Shown here one piece after another: positions 47,501 through 55,277 of a stretch of 64,000 nucleotides of DNA; within the stretch, counting starts at the first letter, position 1, and each line of letters opens with the position of its first letter. Origin of the DNA: JACCXG01 sp963834305 (lineage in GTDB: Bacteria > Acidobacteriota > Vicinamibacteria > Vicinamibacterales > 2-12-FULL-66-21); the NCBI GenBank assembly GCA_963834305.1, contig CAWIAX010000004.1, positions 310,001-374,000 on the forward strand, written 5' to 3'. A program made the translations under genes and the position numbers. Under the pieces are notes generated by a model, which saw only the letters and a list, made by a program, of their open reading frames with translations, was not told the DNA's origin and made no database searches.

Positions 47501-48261
47501 GAACACCCTGCGCGCCGAAGTCGGATTCGCTCGTCGCCCAGCGGACGGGCGCCCTCGAGGCGGAAGTGTCGCAGCACGCCACCTCGCAGCGCCATGTCGC
47601 CAACATCCTGCGCAAGATCGTGATGGCCCAGGAGGACGAGCGGGGACGGATCGCCCGCGATCTCCACGATCACCTCGGGCAGCAGCTGACGGCGCTGCGC
47701 ATGACGCTCGAGCGGCATCGCGACCAGCTCGGCGCGCGGTCCCCGGCGAAGACGTCGATCGGGCCCTCGCGCTCACCCAGCGCATCGATACCGAGCTCGA
47801 CTTCCTGGCCTGGGAGCTGCGGCCGTCAGTGCTCGACGACCTGGGACTGGCCGCGGCGCTGCCGCGCTTCGTGCGCGAGTGGTCGGAGCACCACGGGGTC
47901 GTCGTGGAGTACCGCAGCCGCGGCTTCACCGCCGGCGACCTGCCCGCGGACGCCGAAATCGTCCTCTACCGCGTCGCCCAGGAAGCGCTCAACAACGTCG
48001 GCAAGCACGCGCACGCCAGCCGCGTCGACGTGATGCTGGAGACCCGCGACGGGGAGGTCGTCCTGGTGGTCGAAGACAACGGCGTCGGGTTCGATCCGGG
48101 GAAGCTGGCGTCGCAGCTCCAGGGCATCGGGCTGCTCGGGATGCAGGAGCGGGCCGGGCTGATCGGTGCCACGCTGCAGGTCGAGTCCGCTCCCGGAGAA
48201 GGGAACGTCGGTTTTCCTGCGCTGCCCCAGGGCGGCGCGGGCCGGGACCGGTGACGCATGA
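44555..48261 (+). CDS. CheB-CheR-PAS-histidine kinase fusion (several frameshifts)
   Basis: About 1,235 residues after bridging shifts near 45187, 45677, 46035, 46420, 46890, 47155, 47205, 47520, 47750 and 48205. In order: CheB methylesterase (GLGASAGGIKALKEFF, HLSPDHDSQL, LSGTGPNGSAG); CheR methyltransferase (LISVTSFFRD, VWVPACATGEEAYSIAML, LVSCRNLLIYL); a PAS-like domain; a long coiled coil (about 46500-46790); two further PAS domains; and a HisKA_3-type kinase with H-box RGRIARDLHDHLGQQLTALR and HATPase (AQEALNNVGKHAHAS, DNGVGFDPG). It is a self-contained chemosensory-like hub without a visible receptor domain. If bridged, its TGA overlaps the start of the NarL-type regulator (ATGA). Confidence 0.85.
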
Positions 48262-48905
48262 CCGTCATTCGCGTCCTCCTCGCCGAGGACCACGAGACCG
48301 TGCGCGAAGGCCTGCGGCTGCTGCTGCAGTCCCAGGCCGACATCGAGATTGTCGGCGAGGCCGCGGACGGGCGCATGGCCGTGCACCTGGCCACCGAGCT
48401 CAAGCCGGACGTGCTGGTGCTCGACATCTCGATGCCGGAGATGAACGGGCTGGCCGCCACCCGGGCGGTGAAGGAGCTCGTGCCCGAGGTCGCGGTCGTG
48501 GCGCTGACCCGCCACAGCGACGAGGCCTACGTCCAGGAACTGCTGCGCGCCGGCGCCGCCGGCTATGTCGTCAAGCAGAGTGCGTCGAGTGAGCTGCTGC
48601 GCGCGATCAGGGCGGTGGCCGCCGGGGGGCGCTATCTCGACACCTCGCTGGCGGCGCGGGCGGCCGACGACTACGTGGCGCGGCAGGCGCGGCGCCCGCC
48701 GCGGCCGCTGATCAGCGAGCGCGAAGCCAGCGTCCTGCGCATGATGGCCGTCGGCCACAGCAACAAGGAAGTCGCCGAGACGCTGCAGATCAGCGTCAAG
48801 ACCGTCGAGGTCCACAAGGCCAACGCGATGCGGAAGCTCGGGCTGGGCGGGCGCATCGACGTCGTGCGCTACGCCGTGCTCAATGGGTGGCTGCAGGATC
48901 CGTAG
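48258..48905 (+). CDS. NarL/FixJ-family response regulator
   Basis: A 215-residue DNA-binding regulator. The receiver has the acidic pair in VLLAEDHETVREG, phospho-Asp in DVLVLDISMPEMNG and Lys in AGYVVKQSAS. The C-terminal LuxR-type helix-turn-helix is SEREASVLRMMAVGHSNKEV followed by QISVKTVEVHKANAM. HisKA_3 kinases pair with exactly this regulator class. The coupled start with the upstream CheB-CheR-kinase makes it the likely partner. Its end overlaps the convergent PAS gene by about 25 bases. Confidence 0.95.
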   Translation: MTVIRVLLAEDHETVREGLRLLLQSQADIEIVGEAADGRMAVHLATELKPDVLVLDISMPEMNGLAATRAVKELVPEVAVVALTRHSDEAYVQELLRAGAAGYVVKQSASSELLRAIRAVAAGGRYLDTSLAARAADDYVARQARRPPRPLISEREASVLRMMAVGHSNKEVAETLQISVKTVEVHKANAMRKLGLGGRIDVVRYAVLNGWLQDP

Positions 48906-49525
48906 ACGAAGAGAGCTGATCGGCGTCGGCGCGCCCGTCCACCGCCGCCCCGTCGTCCGCCGGCAGCAGCACCAGCGCCAGGCGCCCGTCCGTTTCGCAG
49001 GCCGCGACGACCGTGATCGCCTTCGTGCAGCGCTCGCGCGGCCGCAGCGTCACGGGCCAGCGCTCCGTGCTCCGAGCCTTCGCGCATCTCTCTCAGGCGG
49101 GTCAGGAACGTTTCGCGGTCGCCATGCAGGAAGAGGTCGAACGGCTTGCCCCGCAGGTGCCGGAGCGACAGGTTCAGCAGGCGCGCCGCCGCGACGTTGG
49201 CGTCGAGGATCACGCCGTTCGCGTGCACCAGCACGTAGGCCATCGGCGACAGCTCGAGCAGCAGGTCGGCGCGCCGGGCGGCAACTTCCACTTCCTGGCG
49301 GTGAGCGGCGTGGCGCCGGTCGGCGTCGCGCAGGCTGGTGAACACCCGCTCCAGGTCGCCGACCAGGCGGCGGCAGTCTTCCAGCAGGCCGAGCGTGCGC
49401 TTCGAGGCGGTGTCGCTCTCCGCGCGCTGCTCGATCGCCGACAGCTTCTGCGCGATCGCCCCCAGCTTGTCCTGGATTTGCTGCTCCGATGTCGGCATGG
49501 TGTTCGGTGCGTTCTCACGCAGCAT
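48880..49525 (-). CDS. PAS-domain protein (probable frameshift near 49055)
   Basis: About 214 residues. The N-terminal 80 residues are coiled coil (QQIQDKLGAIAQKLSAIEQR), followed by a PAS domain (MAYVLVHANGVILDANVAAA, LRGKPFDLFLHGDRETFLTR). With one shift near 49055 the chain continues as RCTKAITVVAACETDGRL and ADDGAAVDGRAD, ending at TGA 48880. Without it an Arg/Gly-rich tail runs to 48869. It has no kinase or output domain. Start may be the ATG at 49498. It is convergent with the NarL-type regulator and divergent from the next gene. Confidence 0.7.
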
Positions 49526-49653
49526 GGCATACGGCGCCGCCTCGCCGACACTGGGGAGATGTCAGGCGGCGCTAAGGGTTTTCCCTAGGGGGATGCCGTG
49601 CGCTTTTGCGGCGGGTCGTCGTCGCGCGCGCGATAAAATAGCGCCATACAAAA

Positions 49654-50510
49654 ATGGAGCAGCAAGTCCGGCAGCCTCTCGTGCTCGTCGTGGACGACGA
49701 CCTCGATACGCGCGAGCTGTATGGGTTGATCCTCGAGACCGTCGGCTACCGCGTCGACGCCGCGTCGCGGGTGGCGGAGGTGTCCGGCGCGATTGCGCGG
49801 GCGGTGCCCGGATGTCGTGCTGACCGACTGGCTGCTGCCCGATGGCACGGGGCTGGATGTCTGCGAGCTCCTGCAGCACACCGCAGCGACCCGGCACGTG
49901 CCGCTCATTGCCGCAACGGGTCTCGCGCTGAGCGAGAGCCAGGTTGCCGATGCCCGCCAGCGTGGATGCGTGGCCGTGCTCATGAAGCCGATCGAGCCGG
50001 ATGCCATCCTGGAAGCGATCCGCGTCGCGCTCGTGAACGCCACCCGGGACCGGGTGCGCGCCACGGCCCAGCGGATGCAGCGCTATGCCCGCCGTGTCCC
50101 GTTCTCGAGCGCCACCGAAGGGCGAGACACAGGGTGCCGCCGGCTATGCCGGGGCGCTGCTCGCACGGGCCGCCGCATCGAGCGGCGATCGCGTGGCGGT
50201 GCTGATTGCGGACGACTCGGCGCGCTACGTCGCCGCCAGCGGCACGTCGGCGCTGACCGGCTACGAGCCCGACGAACTGGCCGCGTTATCGGTCTGGGAT
50301 CTCACACCGCCCTCGGACACCCGGCAGACGGAAGGGCAGTGGCAAAGCTTCATCGCCTCGGGGATGCAGGAGGGGCTCTACACGCTGCGCCGGCGCGACG
50401 GCCGGATCATCCAGGCCCAGTACTGCGCCATCGCCAACATCGCTCCGGGGCTCCACGTCAGTGCCCTCGCCGTGGCCGAGGACCTGCCAGCCACCCTCGC
50501 CTCCCGCTAA
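49654..50510 (+). CDS. Response regulator receiver plus PAS domain (frameshifted)
   Basis: About 285 residues if read as one gene. A receiver (LVLVVDDDLDTRELYG, then PDVVLTDWLLPDGTGLD after a shift near 49805, Lys in VAVLMKPIEPDAI) is followed by a linker. A second shift near 50110 leads into a PAS fold (DDSARYVAASGTSALTGYEP, LRRRDGRIIQAQYCAIAN). A two-gene reading is possible, with a PAS protein starting near 50085. There is no DNA-binding domain. Together with neighbouring PAS genes it belongs to a local signalling cluster. Confidence 0.75.
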
Positions 50511-50533
50511 TCGCTCAGCCGGCCAGCTCGTGC

Positions 50534-50900
50534 CTAGTCGAGCGGGTTCCGGGCAAAGCAGAGGTCTTCCACGACCTCGCCGCCGATGAGGTGCTGCTGG
50601 ATGATGCGCTCCGCATTGTCGGGCGTCACGTTCCGATACCAGGTCCCTTCGGGATACACGACACAGATCGGTCCGGCGGTACAGATCCGCAGGCATTGCG
50701 CCTTCGTCCGGAAGCAGGGGCCGTCGGCGCCGGCGATGTCCAGCTCCTTCATCCGCTTCTTCAGGTAGCCCCAGGCCTTGTCACCCTTGTCCTGATCGAC
50801 GCAGTCCGGGACCGATGCAGAGGAACAGGTGGCGGGTCAGCTTCCCGATACCGAACTTCCTGGCCTCTTTCTCCGGCAGCTCATCTTTCCGCTTCCCCAT
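50534..50900 (-). CDS. Thioredoxin-like [2Fe-2S] ferredoxin (one frameshift)
   Basis: 121 residues; the span is a multiple of three plus one, with an extra C near 50808. The cluster Cys residues are in TRHLFLCIGPDC, GPCFRTKAQCLRIC and AGPICVVYPEGTWY, the pattern of stand-alone thioredoxin-like 2Fe-2S ferredoxins related to NuoE. The C-terminus (ERIIQQHLIGGEVVEDL) is typical of the group. It probably carries electrons in the cytosol; the partner is not known and no redox enzyme lies beside it. Confidence 0.85.
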
Positions 50901-51001
50901 GCCGCGACTATAGCGCAGGTCGTGGCACTCGCCTTGCTGCAACGAAGGCGGTCGGACGCGGCACTGCCGCGCTGGATAACAGGAATCGCGAAGGAGGGCT
51001 C

Positions 51002-51196
51002 ATGGCCAACGATCGCAGCCGCATGGAAGATCTGCAGGGGGGACCCGAGCGCAATCCCCGGACGGACATGAACGAAGAGCGCGCTCCTGGCGCCGGTGAC
51101 GACGTCCGTGGCGTCGCCGAGGAAGGGGACGAGGAGGACTTCGAGGAGACCGAGGATCTCGAGGAGGAAGACGAGGACGGCGACGGTACCATCTAG
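51002..51196 (+). CDS. Small acidic hypothetical protein
   Basis: 64 residues with a very strong Shine-Dalgarno (AAGGAGG, four bases before the ATG). The C-terminal half is almost entirely Glu/Asp (EEGDEEDFEETEDLEEEDED) and ends GDGTI; the N-terminus is MANDRSRMEDLQ. No cysteine or hydrophobic core, so probably disordered. The ribosome site and clean codons make it a real gene; the role is unknown. Confidence 0.75.
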   Translation: MANDRSRMEDLQGGPERNPRTDMNEERAPGAGDDVRGVAEEGDEEDFEETEDLEEEDEDGDGTI

Positions 51197-51244
51197 GGTG
51201 GAGTGTGCTGGGGGGCCAGCCCGGCCCCCGGCTTTCTTACGCGC

Positions 51245-52063
51245 ATGGCAGCAGCCCCGACGGTCATTCTCGACGTTGACGGAACCCTCGTCGACAGCAA
51301 CGACGCGCACGCGCGCGCCTGGGCCGACGCCTTTGCCGAGGCGGGGGTCGCGGCGCCGTTCGAGCGGATCCGGCGGGCGATCGGCATGGGGGGCGACAAG
51401 CTCCTGCCGCATGTCGCCGGGATTCGCGACGACTCTCCGCTCGGTGAGCGGCTCAGCCGCCGGCGGGGGGAAATCTTCACGGCGCGCTACCTCGCCGGCG
51501 TCCGGCCGTTCCCCCGCGTCCGGGAGCTGGTCGAACGATTCGCCGGCGACGGCTTCACGGTCGTCGTGGCCAGCTCCGCCAGCAAAGACGACCTGGGCGC
51601 GCTGCTCGACCGGGCCGGCGTTGCCGATCTGATCGCCACGCAGACATCATCGGATGATGCCGCCGAGTCCAAGCCGGATCCCGACATCGTCCTTGCCGCC
51701 CTGAAACGATCGGGCGCCCCTTCTGGCGCGGCAATCATGCTGGGCGATACGCCGTACGACATCGAGGCGGCGCTCCGCGCCGGCATCCGGATCGTGGGTG
51801 TAGAGTCGGGCGGGTGGCGGCGCGCGGAGCTCGGCGGCGCCGTCGAGGTGCACGCGGACGCCGCGGCGCTGCTCGAGGGCTACGAGCGCTCGATCTTCGC
51901 GCGCGTGGCGCGCGGCCTCGATCCGCCGGCGGCGGAGGAGGCGCGGCGGCCGGCGCCGGCCTGGTGGCTTGCGGCGCCGCTGCTGGCGCTGGGAACGGTC
52001 ATCCTTCTGCATTCCGTTGGCACCAGGCGGCGTGGCGGGGAGTCTTTCGCCCGAGGGACGTGA
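51245..52063 (+). CDS. HAD-superfamily phosphatase with C-terminal membrane anchor
   Basis: 272 residues. HAD motif I is VILDVDGTLVDSN, motif II VVVASSASKDD, motif III Lys in AAESKPDPDIVL and motif IV IMLGDTPYDIEAAL, with an alpha-helical C1 cap between I and II as in phosphoglycolate phosphatase/beta-phosphoglucomutase-like enzymes. Unusually a basic linker and a single hydrophobic helix follow (WWLAAPLLALGTVILLHSVG), predicting a tail anchor in the inner membrane. ATG 51245 chosen because the protein then begins just before motif I. Substrate unknown. Confidence 0.88.
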   Translation: MAAAPTVILDVDGTLVDSNDAHARAWADAFAEAGVAAPFERIRRAIGMGGDKLLPHVAGIRDDSPLGERLSRRRGEIFTARYLAGVRPFPRVRELVERFAGDGFTVVVASSASKDDLGALLDRAGVADLIATQTSSDDAAESKPDPDIVLAALKRSGAPSGAAIMLGDTPYDIEAALRAGIRIVGVESGGWRRAELGGAVEVHADAAALLEGYERSIFARVARGLDPPAAEEARRPAPAWWLAAPLLALGTVILLHSVGTRRRGGESFARGT

Positions 52064-52094
52064 GGGCCCCGATTCCCGGCGAGACCCGCGCTGG

Positions 52095-52220
52095 ATGGAC
52101 GACGACGAGGTGCTGCCGTCCGGCCGTTTTGCCGATTCGGGGATCCTGCACGCCGACGCCAGCCGCCTGCGCCGGCGCGACTACCAGCGGCTGCGGCGGC
52201 TCATTTCCCGTACTTCCTGA
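52095..52220 (+). CDS. Possible 41-residue protein
   Basis: An ATG-started frame encoding an acidic start (MDDDEVLPSG) and basic end (RLRRRDYQRLRRLISRTS). It lies 31 bases after the HAD gene and its last 20 bases overlap the 3' end of the convergent LigD gene. No Shine-Dalgarno is obvious. It may be spurious. Confidence 0.3.
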   Translation: MDDDEVLPSGRFADSGILHADASRLRRRDYQRLRRLISRTS

Positions 52221-54256
52221 ACAGCGCGTCGAGGCTGGCCGGCCGCGCGGTGCGCAGGCGGGCCCAGAGATCACGCGCGCCCCGCGAAGCGCTTCGGCGC
52301 CGACACGATCGTGAAGTCGTGGGGATCGATGGGCTCGTCCAGCTCTTCCCAGGTCAGCGGCGTCGAGACGCCGGCGAACTCGCTGGCGCGGGCGCTGTAG
52401 GCGGTCGCCAGCGTCTTGCCCGGGATGTTCTGCAGGTAGTCGACGTAGACCGAGCCCTTCGGTCGTGCGCGCACGCGACGTTCGACTGTGGCCAGCTTGG
52501 GGTGCCGCGTCGCGATGAGCGTGGCGATGACCTGGCAGAACAACACCCCTGATTCGTAGGAGGTGGACGGCGGCAGCGGGATGTAGATGTGCAGGCCGCT
52601 CGAGCCCGACGTCTTCGGCACCGCCGGCACGCGCAGCGATGCCAGCTCGTCGCGAATCAGCCGCGCGACCTCGAGCACGCGCGTGAACGGCGTGGCGTCG
52701 CCCGGGTCGAGATCGAGCGCGACATAGTCGGCGTCGAGCGGCGACTGGACGCGCGCGAACCACGGATCCTGCGAGATGGCCGCGATCTGCGCCATGTAGA
52801 GCAGCGTGATCAGGTTGCCGCCGATCAGCATCGGCGCCTCCACCTCCCCCCCGGCGACGGTTTCGCGACGGACGCCTGCGGGCGGCTGCTCGGCCCGCGC
52901 CCGGTGCTGGTAGAACGCCGGCTTGTCGATGCCGTTGGGAAAGCGCTTCATGACGAGCGGCCGGTCGGCAACGGCCGGCAGGATGAGCGGCGCCACCTCG
53001 ACGTAGTAGCGCAGCAGGTCGCCCTTCGTCAGTCCAGGACCGGGCCAGAAGACCTTGGCGGGATTCGTCACGCCCAGCCGCAGGTCGCCTGGCAGCTCGA
53101 TCGTGCCGTCGCGCCTGGCCTCCTCGAGCTCGCGCAGCTGGCCAAGGATCGACTGCCGTTGCGCGGCCGTCAGTGCGACGGCTTTCGGCTTCGCAGCCTG
53201 CCGCGCGCTGGCGGCCACGGCTGCCGGCTTCGCGTCCCTGGCCCGCGCAGCCGGCGGCTTCCGCGCCACGCTGGCCGGGCGCTTGTCGTCCCTGAGCCCC
53301 AGATAGACGGGGTGCCGGAGCTTCCGATCGGCCGTCCATTCCGTGAAGCGCACCTGGGCCACGAGGTCGGGACGCACCCAGTGGGCGCGCTCGTTCGTCT
53401 TGATGCGTCCGGAAAATGGCGACTGCGGGACCTCGCGCGCCTGGAGCAGCGCCCACACACGATCGAGCTCCTTCCCGCCGAAGCCCGTCCCCGTGTGCCC
53501 GACGTAGACCAGCGGGCGGCCCGGGCGGTCCTCGTGGATGCCGAGGAGCAGCGCCCCGAAGCGCGAGCGCGTGTTGCGCGGCTCGGTCCAGCCGCCGACG
53601 ATGAACTCCTCCTCGTTCAGGAGCTTCAGCTTGCGCCAGGCCGGGCTGCGCCGCCCTGACTGATAGGGGGATCCGGCCTCCTTCACGATCAGCCCCTCCC
53701 AGCCTTCGGCCGTCGCCCGTTCGTGGAGGGCCGTGCCGTCCGCGGCGGCCTGTTCGCTCAGGCGCAGTGCCGGTGACAGGTGCGTCCGGAGGCGCCGCTC
53801 GAGGCGTTCGCGCCTGGCCGTCAACGGCAGGCCGCGCAGATCGTCGGTGCCGTCCCGCAGCAGGTCGAAGGCGATGAACGCCGTCGGTTGCCGCCGGTCG
53901 AGCGCCTCGACCTCCTTCGTTCCCTTCACGTGGATGCGCCCCTGCAGCCGCTGGAAGCCGGCCGGCCGCCCGTGCTCGTCGAGGGCGACGATTTCCCCGT
54001 CGAGCAGCAGCGGGGCCCGGCTGCGCCGGCCCAGGGGCTCGAGGGCGCGGATGACCGTGGGAAACTGCGAGGTCTTCTCGTTGCCCAGCCGGGACCACAG
54101 GCGGATGTCGGGGCGGGGCGTCCCGGGCGCGACGTGCACGATGGCGCGGATCCCGTCGTACTTGGGCTCGAACACCAGCCCCTTGCCGGTCAGGGGAGGC
54201 TCGGCCAGGGTGGCCAGCATCGGCCGCACGCGGGCCGGGTCGTCGCGCCAAGACAT
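52201..54256 (-). CDS. ligD: LigD: ATP-dependent DNA ligase fused to polymerase/primase (one frameshift)
   Basis: About 684 residues; span a multiple of three plus one. The ligase domain comes first: nucleotidyl Lys in FEPKYDGIRA, LLDGEIVAL, AEGWEGLIVKEAGS and LKLLNEEEFIVGGW, then an OB fold. A Lys/Ala-rich linker and the archaeo-eukaryotic primase-like polymerase domain follow (NPAKVFWPGPGLTKGDLLRY, VALDLDPGD with catalytic acids, SGSSGLHIYIPL). There is no 3'-phosphoesterase domain. A shift near 52272 hides the true C-terminus (DLWARLRTARPASLDALFRK), which ends at 52201. It repairs double-strand breaks with Ku, encoded divergently. ATG 54256 excludes an upstream stretch lying in heptamer repeats. 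Confidence 0.92.
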
Positions 54257-54365
54257 GAGAAAGCATACGCGACGGTTCAGGGTGCAGGGTGCAGGGTGCA
54301 GGGTTCTGGGTTCAGGGTGCACGGTTCAGGGTTCGCTGGGTGCGCAGAAGCGTGCCATTGCGTGC

Positions 54366-54398
54366 ACGGTCCCGGACGGGACCGTTTCGACCGATAAT
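54366..54398 (+). promoter_or_regulatory. Candidate Ku promoter with 9-base-arm palindromic operator
   Basis: ACGGTCCCG-GA-CGGGACCGT (54366-54385) is a perfect dyad. A GATAAT (54393-54398) follows, placed so that the dyad covers the expected -35 position. This is the arrangement of a repressor site. The regulator is unknown. Confidence 0.45.
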
Positions 54399-54406
54399 TC
54401 TCCTGC

Positions 54407-54413
54407 GGAGGAA
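54407..54413 (+). promoter_or_regulatory. Shine-Dalgarno GGAGGAA of Ku gene
   Basis: Seven bases before ATG 54421; it sets this start rather than codons further upstream that lie within the heptamer repeat. Confidence 0.7.
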
Positions 54414-54420
54414 ATGCGCT

Positions 54421-55275
54421 ATGGCTGCCCGGCCGACCTGGAAAGGTTTTCTCAAGATCAGTCTCGTCAACATTCCCGTCCGGGTCTTTCCCGCGACGGA
54501 CTCGGCGGCGACGATCAGCTTCAACCAGCTCCATGCCGAGTGCCAGACGCGCATTCAGCAGAAGCGGTGGTGCCCGACCTGCGATCGTGAAGTGCCCATG
54601 TCGGAGATCGCCAAGGGCTACGAGTTCGAGAAGGGACGCTACGTCGTGATGTCCGAGGACGACGTGTCGAAGGTCCGCCCGGAGTCCACCCGGGTCATCA
54701 ACCTCGTGCAGTTCACCGACGCCGCGGCCATCGATCCGATTTACGTCGAGCGGCCCTACTACCTCGCGCCGGACGGCAACATCGCCACCGAGGCGTTCGC
54801 CGTGATGCGCGAGGGGATGAAAGGGAAGGCGGGCATCGGCAAGCTGGCGCTCTACGGCCGGGAGTACCTCGTGGCCGTCCAGCCCAAGGACAAGGGGCTG
54901 GTGATGTACACGCTGCGGCACGCCAAGGAGGTGCGCAGCATGGACGCGATCGACGAACTGGACGCGGTTCCGGCCAAGGTCAAGCCCGAGGAGATCAAGC
55001 TCGCCAAGCAGGTGATCGGGAACTTCGAGGGGACCCTGGACTGGGAGGAGTACCGCGACGAATATCAGGAAGAGCTGCAGCGGATCATCGACGCCAAGAT
55101 CGCCGGCGAAGAGGTGGTGGCCACCGCGGAGGAGACGCCGCCCAAGGTCGTCAACCTGATGGACGCCCTGCGCCAGAGCCTCGACCGCGTCAGCACGGGC
55201 AAGAAGAAAGCCGCCAAGGCCGACATGGAGGCCAAGCCGGAGAAGGCCGCGCCGAGAAAGCGCGCGGCAAGGTAA
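54421..55275 (+). CDS. ku: Non-homologous end-joining protein Ku
   Basis: 284 residues. Bacterial Ku core: WKGFLKISLVNIPVRVF, a CPTCDREVP strand, GYEFEKGRYVVMSEDD, IYVERPYYLAPD, KLALYGREYLVAVQP and a C-terminal dimerisation region (EYRDEYQEELQRIIDAKIAG). A Lys/Ala/Pro-rich tail (KKKAAKADMEAKPEKAAPRK) follows, as in Ku proteins that bind DNA and recruit LigD. It forms homodimeric rings on broken ends. It is divergent from ligD with a shared 164-base region. Confidence 0.96.
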   Translation: MAARPTWKGFLKISLVNIPVRVFPATDSAATISFNQLHAECQTRIQQKRWCPTCDREVPMSEIAKGYEFEKGRYVVMSEDDVSKVRPESTRVINLVQFTDAAAIDPIYVERPYYLAPDGNIATEAFAVMREGMKGKAGIGKLALYGREYLVAVQPKDKGLVMYTLRHAKEVRSMDAIDELDAVPAKVKPEEIKLAKQVIGNFEGTLDWEEYRDEYQEELQRIIDAKIAGEEVVATAEETPPKVVNLMDALRQSLDRVSTGKKKAAKADMEAKPEKAAPRKRAAR

Positions 55276-55277
55276 CG

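Larger units (their letters stand above)
54257..54420. repeat. LigD-Ku intergenic region with GGGTTCA/GGGTGCA heptamers (54274-54340)
   Basis: The plus strand reads repeated GGTTCAGGGTGCAGGG units with some TTCTGGG variation. They are the reverse complement of the CCCTGAA family at 19.7 kb. GGG runs every seven bases make a G-quadruplex possible on the plus strand, between the two NHEJ genes. The remaining 80 bases hold the Ku promoter region. Confidence 0.85.

Noticed and set aside
54274..54340. True telomere or chromosome end
   Set aside because: Repeats are short, internal and flanked by ordinary genes on both sides.
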